From Balneolaceae bacterium (GTDB taxonomy: Bacteria; Bacteroidota; Rhodothermia; Balneolales; Balneolaceae): 64,000 nt of DNA. The translations under genes were made by a program, and so were the position numbers. The notes under the pieces were generated by a model. That model saw only the letters and a program-made list of their open reading frames with translations, did not search any database and was not told where the DNA came from. The stretch lies in NCBI GenBank assembly GCA_006969905.1, contig CP030887.1, forward strand, positions 2,964,730 to 3,028,729, written 5' to 3'. Below are positions 9,794-17,363 of this stretch, one piece after another (the stretch's first letter is position 1; every line of letters starts with the position of its first letter).

Positions 9794-9824
9794 ACCACAT
9801 ACTCATGTGGTATTTCTACCACAT
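9794..9824 (-). promoter_or_regulatory. Mutually exclusive hairpins upstream of the subtilase gene
   Basis: On the minus strand the order is ATGTGGTA - GAAA - TACCACAT - GAGT - ATGTGGT. The middle arm can pair with the first (8 bp, GAAA tetraloop) or with the last (7 bp, GAGT loop), but not both. The element lies 54-84 nt upstream of the subtilase ATG and just after the terminator of the amidohydrolase operon. It could be an RNA switch, or a set of inverted binding sites for a dimeric regulator. Confidence 0.45.
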
Positions 9825-9838
9825 GGTACACAAATAAA

Positions 9839-9866
9839 AAAGCCCCACTCTTTTGAATGGGGCTTT
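9839..9866 (-). terminator. Rho-independent terminator of the amidohydrolase operon
   Basis: AAAGCCCCA (9839-9847) pairs with TGGGGCTTT (9858-9866), and on the minus strand a T-rich tract follows. It lies 23 nt after the stop of the gene ending at 9889. Confidence 0.8.
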
Positions 9867-9888
9867 GAAAAGCTTAAGATTTTATCAA

Positions 9889-11199
9889 TTACTCATTCAC
9901 CTTATCCCTGTCCAGGAATTCTTCGAAGAGTTGAGTGTGCCTGCTAACCATGGGTATTTTATGGCCGGCAATAAACACATGCTCAATGTTGGTAAGCGGC
10001 TCAAAAGGGTCACCATGTGAAATAAACAAATTGGCTTGTTTACCAACTTCAAGACTACCCAGTTTATCAGCAACCCCAAAAGTCTCTGCAGTATTTATAG
10101 TCACTGCCCTTAAAGCTTCTTCTGTACCTAAACCGTACGTAGCAGCATATCCTGCATTATAGTTCAGGTTGCGAACATTTTCCGTCTCGAAAGATGACAG
10201 CATTACTTTTACTCCTGCCTCATGAAGCATACCCGGATTCTGGTAAGGCCGCTGGTAATTATCATATTGTCGGGTAGGCGTATACAATGTTGATACTATA
10301 ACAGGTACTCCTGCTTCAGCTATTTTATCAGCAACACGGAATCCTTCACGCACACCGGAAAGAATGAAATTCACATCCGGATAATCTTTTATCCATTCCA
10401 GTACGTTAAGGATATCTTTCTCGTTGTTTACGGAAATAACCACAGGAACTTCTCCGGATACTACTTCTCTCATAGCATCAAGTCCGCGGTCTTTATCCGG
10501 TTTTGTTTTGCCTTGCGGATCATTTTCAAAAGCAGACATCATCTTATTATAGAATATAGCTTCCTGCCAATAGTCATTTAGCTGTTTGATCTGGCGTTCA
10601 TACTGTTCTTTTATCTCCTTGTCTGAACGGCTGTCCCACCATCCTGCTTTCCTGTTTGAAGGAAGGCTCATATGCAGTGCCGAGTTACCCAATACTGCCA
10701 TAGAATCAGGTGAATATCCCCATAAATCAATAAGCGTTGATTTACCGGAAATACGGCTTCCTAAAGGCACGGCTACTACGTTTGTAACACCATTCACTCG
10801 GGTTACTGGGATAGAAGCACTCCCCGGGTTAATAGCTGTAAATGCCCGAATGTGAGGATTGAACGGCCCCAACTCCCTGCTATCAACGGTAACAGCTACA
10901 GCATTTATTTCCACCAAACCCAACTGCGTGCTGGCATCAATAAACCCGGGATACACATGCTTGCCGGAAGCATCAACCCGTGTAAAATCAGGGTTTATTT
11001 TTGCATTCTTTCCAACAAAGGTAATTTTGTCGTTTTCTATTAAAATAACCCCGTTTTCAATAGTGCCATTTGTTACAGTATGTATGGTAGCACCGGTAAT
11101 GGCAAACCTGCCAAACTCTGATTTTTCCGTGATCTGTGCCTTTACAGTAAAAACACTCGCAATCAATAAAAGAGGAATTAAAATTATTTTCTTTTTCAT
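9889..11199 (-). CDS. Secreted amidohydrolase-family protein lacking the HxH metal motif
   Basis: This 436-aa protein has a clear signal peptide (about 1-22, ending TVKAQ) and the amidohydrolase-superfamily framework. It has the N-terminal beta-sandwich strand, the HVYPGFIDA strand near residue 85, and the C-terminal LGSLEVGKQANLFISHGDP segment typical of imidazolonepropionase-like members. Where active enzymes have HxH after FIDA, it has FIDASTQLG (about 86-94). I also do not find the later metal-binding histidines in their usual VHCH and QHA contexts. It is therefore probably a non-catalytic or very divergent member. It is the last gene of a three-gene run with 13-15 nt gaps and is followed by a terminator. 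Substrate and role are unknown. Confidence 0.85.
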   Translation of the reverse strand: MKKKIILIPLLLIASVFTVKAQITEKSEFGRFAITGATIHTVTNGTIENGVILIENDKITFVGKNAKINPDFTRVDASGKHVYPGFIDASTQLGLVEINAVAVTVDSRELGPFNPHIRAFTAINPGSASIPVTRVNGVTNVVAVPLGSRISGKSTLIDLWGYSPDSMAVLGNSALHMSLPSNRKAGWWDSRSDKEIKEQYERQIKQLNDYWQEAIFYNKMMSAFENDPQGKTKPDKDRGLDAMREVVSGEVPVVISVNNEKDILNVLEWIKDYPDVNFILSGVREGFRVADKIAEAGVPVIVSTLYTPTRQYDNYQRPYQNPGMLHEAGVKVMLSSFETENVRNLNYNAGYAATYGLGTEEALRAVTINTAETFGVADKLGSLEVGKQANLFISHGDPFEPLTNIEHVFIAGHKIPMVSRHTQLFEEFLDRDKVNE

Positions 11200-11212
11200 G
11201 TCTGTATCCCAA

Positions 11213-12598
11213 TTACCTGTTTAGTGATTGCTCTGTTAGTATGAAAGCACCTTCCATACATGCATCATGCTCTCTACCTTGCAAAACCTGTTCAAAATTT
11301 TGAGCGCTGGTAAAGTCTGCGGAAGGATTGATATCTATTCTCATATCATCAGCGTCATTTTCCCTGTCAAAGTATTTCACCCCATCTATAAAAGTCATTT
11401 CTGCAATTGAGTAAATACTTAGCGGATGTCCACTCCAAATGGCTACATCTCCCTGCTTTCCTTCTTCTATGCTTCCTACTTTGTTATCTATGCCCAGCTG
11501 AATGGCTGGATTTATAGTGATCATTTTAAGGGCATCATTTTTTGAAGTACCCCCATAGTGAACAACTTTTGCAGCTTCGTGGTTGAGATGTCGGATTAAC
11601 TCACCGCTATCCGAGTTTATGCTGTTTACTACCCCATTAGCATTCAGGATAGTGGAGTTATAGGCTGTGGAGTAATAAACCTCAAACTTATACGCCCACC
11701 AGTCAGAGAATACAGAAGTATAAGCCCCATTCTTAGCTATTTCCGGTGCAACTTTGAAAGCTTCATTCGCATGTTGGAAAGTGTAGTTCTTTACCCCGTA
11801 ATCGCTAAAAACTCTCATCAGCATAAGGATTTCATCGGCTCTGTATGAGTGGCAGTGAACCAGAATTTTGCCATCCAGAATATCATTAATGACATCATAG
11901 CGAAGATTTTGAGCAACGGGAACAGGTGGCGTTCCTCTTTTTCGTCTGTCAAAAACCTGTTTAGCGGAAAGATAGGCTTCACGGTTTCTTTTGTAATCTA
12001 TGGCAGCATCAAAGGTTTCGCGAATAACCTGTTCCACACCCATTCGTGTTCGGGGCTGGATATTACGTCCCTGCCCGTGTACACGTGTAGGGTTTTCACC
12101 GAGAGCAAATTTGATGGTTCGCGGAGCATCTTTAAACCGCATTTCATCCTGGGAAACACCATATCGCAGTTTTAAGGTTTCTCCCTGTCCCCCAATTACA
12201 TTGGCGGAACCATGCATCAGGTGTATGGAGGTAACCCCACCCGCAAGTGCTCGGTAAATGCCTATCGAGTTCGGATTAATTGATTCTTCCATCGTTACTT
12301 CCGCTGTAACCGGGTTCATCCCCTCATTGGTATCCACTGTATTTAAGTGGGAATGCGCATCAATTATACCCGGCATTACATATTTGTCGGTAGCATCAAT
12401 GGTTGCAACGCCACGCGGAGCGCTTATATCAGAACCAACCCTGGTGATAATACCGTCCTGAATGAGTACATCCGTATTTTCAAGATCACCATTGGTTATG
12501 GTTATTACGGTGGCGTTCTTGATAAGCACTGACCCATCCTGGGCATGTACCCCAAAAGAAAGCAATACCAGTACGAGAAGTGTATTTAGTTTTTTCAT
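11213..12598 (-). CDS. Secreted metal-dependent amidohydrolase
   Basis: I place the start at the ATG at 12596-12598, which gives 461 aa beginning with a standard signal peptide (MKKLNTLLVLVLL...VHAQ). An ATG five codons upstream would put extra polar residues before it. The metal-site motifs look intact: H82 and H84 in IIDAHSHL, His in ILVHCHS near 247, His in FQHAN near 273 and Asp in NSDSGELIRHLNHE near 328. The C-terminal VGSIEEGKQGDVAIWSGHPL strand is typical of the superfamily. It is the only one of the three neighbouring amidohydrolase genes that looks catalytically competent. The family includes imidazolonepropionases, dipeptidases and cyclic-amide hydrolases, so the substrate cannot be named. 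The protein is predicted to act in the periplasm or outside the cell. Confidence 0.88.
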   Translation of the reverse strand: MKKLNTLLVLVLLSFGVHAQDGSVLIKNATVITITNGDLENTDVLIQDGIITRVGSDISAPRGVATIDATDKYVMPGIIDAHSHLNTVDTNEGMNPVTAEVTMEESINPNSIGIYRALAGGVTSIHLMHGSANVIGGQGETLKLRYGVSQDEMRFKDAPRTIKFALGENPTRVHGQGRNIQPRTRMGVEQVIRETFDAAIDYKRNREAYLSAKQVFDRRKRGTPPVPVAQNLRYDVINDILDGKILVHCHSYRADEILMLMRVFSDYGVKNYTFQHANEAFKVAPEIAKNGAYTSVFSDWWAYKFEVYYSTAYNSTILNANGVVNSINSDSGELIRHLNHEAAKVVHYGGTSKNDALKMITINPAIQLGIDNKVGSIEEGKQGDVAIWSGHPLSIYSIAEMTFIDGVKYFDRENDADDMRIDINPSADFTSAQNFEQVLQGREHDACMEGAFILTEQSLNR

Positions 12599-12613
12599 TA
12601 TCTCGTTCTCCAA

Positions 12614-14008
12614 TTAAAATTCGTAGATGAGGCCATTGGTAATACTATGGGTCGCTTTAGCTTTTTTCTCTATAAAAGCTTTGTCGAACACTGTAAAACT
12701 GGCGTTGTTCCCTACTTCCAGTTCTCCAAATACTGCATTAATACCCAGTATCTGGGCTGTACCTTTAGTCATAATTTCAAGAAGCTCTTTTTTGGTAACG
12801 GCTTCTTCTTCCAGCAGCAGTTCAACTTTTTTTGCGAGGTCTTTAAGCTCCATGCCGGCAGAAGCATATCCGACCTGCACCCCGGCTTCTTTCAGTTTCC
12901 TGATATTCATTAGTTCTGCTTTCCAAGCATCAAGCTGAAGTTCCCTGTAGGCTTGTTCTTCTTCGGTTAACTCTTCAGCTTTTTCTTCCTGCTTCTCCTC
13001 ATCACCAGAATCTTTCTTCTTCGACTCCTTCTTTTTGTCGGAGTACCAATCAGGTGCATCATTTACATCCAACGAAGCCAGTACAGCAATGTTTCTTCTT
13101 TTCAGTTCATCAGCTAGTTTGTAGGCTTCCTTTCCTGATACCAACACCGCATCAAAACCAAACTGATCCTGCAAACGGAAGAATCGCTCTATATCTTCTT
13201 TGGAATCTTCTTTAAAGAATACTTTAAGATCACCATTTAAAACCGGGAATAAAGCTTCGATTACCGGATCTCTCTGAGGAGCAGGCATCTCAGCGTTCAT
13301 AGCATAGTAATTTATATGGTCTTGCAAGGCTGTGGCATTAAACATGAGCTGCCTGAATAGGGCCATTACTCCCATTAATGTTGAAGGGTATGCACCTGTA
13401 TTAAAGCCTCCGGGCGCATCCACAAATTGGAATAACATACCTGCTTCACTATGGTACAAGCTTTCTTTTGTCTTTTCTGGCTGTAACGTGAATAAGTCGA
13501 TACTTCCGGGCAGCATATATCCGTCTAACCCGATAGCTGCTGTAGTAAAACCGGCTTGCATAGCGGCCTTAAAATTTTTGTCTTTCTCTAAAAGTTCGGA
13601 TGGCTTCCTCTCCGGTTGAACACCTGCCCTGTCATAAGGAGGATTTCCAGGATCGGGAGGCCGCTGAAATCTTGTTTCCCCTTTTGGACTTCCCCAAATG
13701 GCCAGGCCGTCAATAAAACCAGGGTATACATGCATACTGTCTTTTCCGTCAATAGTAAAAGCATCGAATGGAATGGCTACATTCTTTCCTACTGCTTCTA
13801 TAACACCATTTCGCCAAACAATAGTGGAGCCTTCCGTTTTGGTACCATCTGATTTATAAAGCGCAACATTTTTTAGTGCAAAGGCCGGGGCATCAATGGA
13901 AGAGGGAGTTAGTGCAGTTTGTCTGGAATTCTGAGCTTGAACTCCCAGGCTATTCATTCCAAAACCGACCATAAAGGCAATGAATAGCAGTTTGTATTGT
14001 CTTTTCAT
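12614..14008 (-). CDS. Secreted amidohydrolase-family protein lacking metal ligands, with charged insert
   Basis: The 464-aa product has a signal peptide (about 1-26, ending GVQAQ) and the amidohydrolase frame: MHVYPGFIDG near residue 95 and a C-terminal FGELEVGNNASFTVFDK strand. The HxH position reads FIDGLAIWG, and the later histidine ligands are not recognisable, so metal binding of the usual kind is unlikely. A strongly charged Lys/Glu stretch (about 325-355) looks like an extended helix or linker inserted in the barrel. It is the first gene of the three-gene set, and its stop codon lies 15 nt before the start of the intact enzyme. A partner or scaffold role beside that enzyme is my inference. 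Confidence 0.82.
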   Translation of the reverse strand: MKRQYKLLFIAFMVGFGMNSLGVQAQNSRQTALTPSSIDAPAFALKNVALYKSDGTKTEGSTIVWRNGVIEAVGKNVAIPFDAFTIDGKDSMHVYPGFIDGLAIWGSPKGETRFQRPPDPGNPPYDRAGVQPERKPSELLEKDKNFKAAMQAGFTTAAIGLDGYMLPGSIDLFTLQPEKTKESLYHSEAGMLFQFVDAPGGFNTGAYPSTLMGVMALFRQLMFNATALQDHINYYAMNAEMPAPQRDPVIEALFPVLNGDLKVFFKEDSKEDIERFFRLQDQFGFDAVLVSGKEAYKLADELKRRNIAVLASLDVNDAPDWYSDKKKESKKKDSGDEEKQEEKAEELTEEEQAYRELQLDAWKAELMNIRKLKEAGVQVGYASAGMELKDLAKKVELLLEEEAVTKKELLEIMTKGTAQILGINAVFGELEVGNNASFTVFDKAFIEKKAKATHSITNGLIYEF

Positions 14009-14098
14009 ATTAGCTAGTTAATTAAGAAATAGAACAGTTGGAAGAACTGCAATAAATTGTTCTTTAAAAAGCTAACGAATCCTAAAAAATGTAAATGG

Positions 14099-14626
14099 CT
14101 ACTTTACGGCAGCTTTATAGGATGAGGAAGAACTGAATGTATTCCAATAACCTGATTTGGATGAGAAACCCTGCTCCATCAGGCTATGAAATTCTTGCCG
14201 GGAGATAGAAACCACGGCAAAACCCCTGTACCCTTTTTCTGTTTTTTTGGAAGAACTATTGATTACGGTTGCTGCTTGTTCCGCCCTGGCATGTGCATTT
14301 CTCAAGGTAATAATAAAGTCGGATCTCGAAGCTTCATCCGTACCAAGCGATTCACGTATATCTTCCATCTTTTGAGCTAAATGGCTTTCTAACAAAATCC
14401 GGGCTTGTGTTTCAGCCCGCTCAATGGCGATCAAAGAATCTGATGCTACTGCCGTACCGCCACTGCTGAATGAAGTGGAGTCTTGAGCAAATGCTGATGT
14501 TTGATACCACCCGGGGAATAAAGCATTTGTATTTTCAGAATTGGAAATGACCGTTTGAGTACCAGAACAACCAATAGTGAGGATTATTACCGCACTAAAA
14601 AATACCCCTCGTAAATAATTTTTCAT
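14099..14626 (-). CDS. Small lipoprotein, LPP20-like
   Basis: This 175-aa protein has a lipoprotein signal peptide with lipobox ILTIGCSG (Cys20). It is followed by a Ser/Thr-rich segment and an alpha/beta domain (about 60-165) with many helical residues (AIERAETQARILLESHLAQKM). The pattern resembles LPP20/lipoprotein families in which a W-Y segment precedes an A-E-A-R-A helix, but the match is only by eye. Its ATG shares one base with the stop of the HtrA-like gene (TAATG at 14624-14628), so the two are translationally coupled. That suggests an envelope-stress or quality-control role with the protease; this is inference. Confidence 0.75.
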   Translation of the reverse strand: MKNYLRGVFFSAVIILTIGCSGTQTVISNSENTNALFPGWYQTSAFAQDSTSFSSGGTAVASDSLIAIERAETQARILLESHLAQKMEDIRESLGTDEASRSDFIITLRNAHARAEQAATVINSSSKKTEKGYRGFAVVSISRQEFHSLMEQGFSSKSGYWNTFSSSSSYKAAVK

Positions 14627-16152
14627 TAGTTCTTTTTCAATTCGATAAAACCCTTTGCATTTTCATCATCAATGATTTCAAGAGTTACCGCTCCGTTGTT
14701 ATTCAAATTTCGGGCCATAAGTTCTTTTAAACTGGTAAGATCTTCAACTTTTTCTTTGTCGATAGCAGTAATTTTTTGGTCTTCCCGAACTCCCCTGTTC
14801 CAGGCTTCTGAGTATTTAAACACTTTAGTTACAATAAGATCATAGTTTTTCGGATTCTCAGGAGAGGCCAACGCCATCACACGAAATCCAAGATCAAATT
14901 CATGAAATTCAACGCCCGAATTATCACCTTCGGGAATTTCGTCCAATTGCAGGGGAGTTTCCTCAAATGCCAGTGGTTCAGGTTCGGGTTGCTCCAGCAT
15001 TCTAAGCTGGACCTGCTTGTCAAACTCGTCTCCCGATCTCCAAATTCTGAGGCTCACTGTCTCACCGGGCCGTAAGATGGCAATTTTTTCCTGTAACTGA
15101 TTTGATTCGTTCACTTCAAAACCATTTACTTCAAGAACTATGTCTCCCCGTTGAATGCCATGCTCGTAGGCAGCACCCTCTTCGGATATTGCAATTATTT
15201 CTACTCCTTTTACTTCACTCAACCCTACTTCTACTGCCCGCTCATAATCTACCGATGCGATATTAACACCCAACAACGCTCTGCGAACCTCTCCATACTG
15301 GATCAAATCTGTCGCAACTTTCATTGCCAAATTGCTTGGAACAGCAAAACCATAACCCTGATATGCCCCACTCTGCGATGCAATAGCCGTGTTAATTCCA
15401 ATTAACTGCCCGCTAGTATTTACCAGTGCCCCACCGCTGTTTCCCCGGTTGATGGCAGCATCGGTTTGGATAAAACTCTCAATTCTAAAGTTATCATTAA
15501 TTATTTGTACATCACGGCTTAAAGCACTTACAATACCTGCTGTAACGGTTGACCGCAACCGGAAAGGATTACCAATTGCCAGCACCCATTCCCCAACATC
15601 TACCGTTTCAGAATTACCAATGGTAACGGTATTCAGATTATCGGCATTTATTTTTATAACAGCTAAATCAGTGCTGGGATCAAGGCCTACAACTGTAGCC
15701 GTATATTCTCTCTTATCACTTAAAACAACCTTGATTCCTTTTTTGATAGCATCTTCAACAACATGATTATTGGTTACGATATAGCCATCAGAAGTAATAA
15801 TTACACCTGAACCTACGGTCCTGGCCCTTCGGGGGATCAGTCGATCCCAGATATCTTCATTTAGATCATGGTTTTCATCATCGGGCATATCGTCAAGCGG
15901 GACGATGGTTTCAATATATACAACAGCCGGAGTTACGCTCTCGGCAATATTCTTGAACAGGAACCGGGCGTCGGCATCTGCTAAATCTTCATCTTCAAAT
16001 AACGGGGCTTCACTTTTCTTTACCTCTGTAACCCGTACTTCGGCTAATGGAGCCAATTCCTCGTTCATTGTATAAAGGGCAACTAATGTGCCCATCATTA
16101 CACCAACCAGTACCAACAAGATCCCGGTTAGTAATAAATCTCTTTTTCTCAT
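14626..16152 (-). CDS. HtrA/Deg-type periplasmic serine protease
   Basis: The 508-aa protein is anchored by an N-terminal transmembrane segment (about 6-28). It has the trypsin-like catalytic triad of the HtrA/DegP family: H130 in IVTNNHVV, D162 in DPSTDLAVI and S239 in NRGNSGGAL. A first PDZ domain lies at about 285-370 (ALLGVNIASVDYERA...GDIVLEVNGFEV). A second PDZ-like segment (about 420-505) contains AWNRGVREDQKITAIDKEKV. Such enzymes degrade or refold misfolded envelope proteins. The gene begins 2 nt after recO ends and overlaps the lipoprotein gene by 1 nt, so the three are surely co-transcribed. Sequence alone does not distinguish DegP, DegQ and DegS subtypes. Confidence 0.93.
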   Translation of the reverse strand: MRKRDLLLTGILLVLVGVMMGTLVALYTMNEELAPLAEVRVTEVKKSEAPLFEDEDLADADARFLFKNIAESVTPAVVYIETIVPLDDMPDDENHDLNEDIWDRLIPRRARTVGSGVIITSDGYIVTNNHVVEDAIKKGIKVVLSDKREYTATVVGLDPSTDLAVIKINADNLNTVTIGNSETVDVGEWVLAIGNPFRLRSTVTAGIVSALSRDVQIINDNFRIESFIQTDAAINRGNSGGALVNTSGQLIGINTAIASQSGAYQGYGFAVPSNLAMKVATDLIQYGEVRRALLGVNIASVDYERAVEVGLSEVKGVEIIAISEEGAAYEHGIQRGDIVLEVNGFEVNESNQLQEKIAILRPGETVSLRIWRSGDEFDKQVQLRMLEQPEPEPLAFEETPLQLDEIPEGDNSGVEFHEFDLGFRVMALASPENPKNYDLIVTKVFKYSEAWNRGVREDQKITAIDKEKVEDLTSLKELMARNLNNNGAVTLEIIDDENAKGFIELKKN

Positions 16153-16154
16153 GA

Positions 16155-16892
16155 TTACTGCTCCTGCATCAGTTGTTCGAAAATCGCATCCGATCTCCGC
16201 TCTTTATAACCTTCTATATGGTATTTAAAGTATACATCAAAGTGATGAATCAGTTGTTTTAGTTCCCCACTCGTAAATTCAATATCAAATATCCCCTTTT
16301 GCCTTGATTGCAACGCCTGGATGACAAAGCCTGCCTGTGTTGGGGATAGTTTATATGAAAGTTCAGAATCCGGTTGATCGTTCAAAGTACCACTACTGAT
16401 ATTAAGAAAAACAGTTTCACTTTCTTCCGAACACCCGTTAACTAAACCAAAACCAATCAAACTTGCTAATCTTATTTGTACATAGGCAAAAATACTTGGG
16501 CTTATATTCACTTCATTCCCAAGCCAAATGATGAACTTCTCCAGGAACGGATACAACTCGGGATTCTCTTCATCCTCATGCACCAATTGTGTAATTAGTT
16601 CTAAAGTAGCAAAAAGAATGGATGCTTTCTTAAAGTCACTGCGAAAGCTTAATGATTGATAGCTTATAGAAGCCTCGCTGAGTGTCTGAACCCCTCTTGA
16701 TGGCTTATAATAATAAACCACATCCAGTATATTCCCAATTTCAATAACCCCTGCCAGTTTATTTTTAGGCTTTTTTACCCCTTTTGCCAGTAACGCTATT
16801 TTGCCGTGTTCTGCACTGAGAGCCGTTATTATACGGCTGGATTCCTGGTAGTCAATACAACGAAGAACTATTGCTTTGGAGGTTGTAATCAT
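16155..16892 (-). CDS. recO: DNA repair protein RecO
   Basis: This 245-aa protein matches RecO in length and sequence. The N-terminal OB-fold (about 1-80) starts with TTSKAIVLRCIDYQESSRIITALSAEHG and contains the GVKKPKNKLAG segment that precedes the ssDNA-binding loop. The C-terminal half is the helical RecO domain (FATLELITQLVHEDEENPELYPFL). RecO works with RecR to load RecA onto SSB-coated DNA in gap repair. I see only one cysteine in the region where some RecO proteins carry a four-Cys zinc site, so zinc binding is unlikely. It lies between a receiver-only regulator (43 nt upstream) and the HtrA-like gene (2 nt downstream). Confidence 0.93.
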   Translation of the reverse strand: MITTSKAIVLRCIDYQESSRIITALSAEHGKIALLAKGVKKPKNKLAGVIEIGNILDVVYYYKPSRGVQTLSEASISYQSLSFRSDFKKASILFATLELITQLVHEDEENPELYPFLEKFIIWLGNEVNISPSIFAYVQIRLASLIGFGLVNGCSEESETVFLNISSGTLNDQPDSELSYKLSPTQAGFVIQALQSRQKGIFDIEFTSGELKQLIHHFDVYFKYHIEGYKERRSDAIFEQLMQEQ

Positions 16893-16935
16893 ATGATAAA
16901 CTTATCTCTCCGTGGCACAAAAAGAAACTATAAAT

Positions 16936-17346
16936 CTATATCCCGGCTATATACGTATTATCACTGCTCAGTGCTTCATTGATTGAATTCAGCAACAGAT
17001 CAGGTGAAACGGGTTTAGCCAACATACTCCTGGTGCTTAAGCTTGTCGCTTTCTCTATCTCACGAGTTGAAGTAGTTGAAGAGATATATACAAAAGGTAT
17101 ATTCAACTTCGGGTATCGTTTTTTGATCATAGTATATAGCTCAAACCCATCCATGCAGGGCATTTGTATGTCTGATAAGATCAATTTTGGCATACAGTAG
17201 TCCAGCATTTCTATGGCCTGCCTGCCATGCTCAAACATCATGATCATGAAGCCTCTTTTTTCCAGGATTCTGCCTAAAAGAATCCGGTAGGCTTCATTGT
17301 CTTCCACAATGAAGACGAGGGGTTTTGTTGTTCTGTTATTTTTCAT
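16936..17346 (-). CDS. Receiver-only (CheY-like) response regulator
   Basis: I start this gene at the ATG at 17344-17346, giving 136 aa. The open frame continues upstream, but that part overlaps the end of the giant gene and is not receiver-like. The protein is a single receiver domain: E15/D16, phospho-acceptor D59 in LILSDIQMPCMDG, S89 at the switch position and K111 in LAKPVSP. There is no output domain. It begins 17 nt after the stop of the 3214-aa surface-protein gene, so it is probably the last gene of that operon. A phosphorelay or protein-interaction role linked to the surface system is possible; no kinase is encoded next to it. Confidence 0.9.
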   Translation of the reverse strand: MKNNRTTKPLVFIVEDNEAYRILLGRILEKRGFMIMMFEHGRQAIEMLDYCMPKLILSDIQMPCMDGFELYTMIKKRYPKLNIPFVYISSTTSTREIEKATSLSTRSMLAKPVSPDLLLNSINEALSSDNTYIAGI

Positions 17347-17363
17347 TGTATTGATTGCATTGT

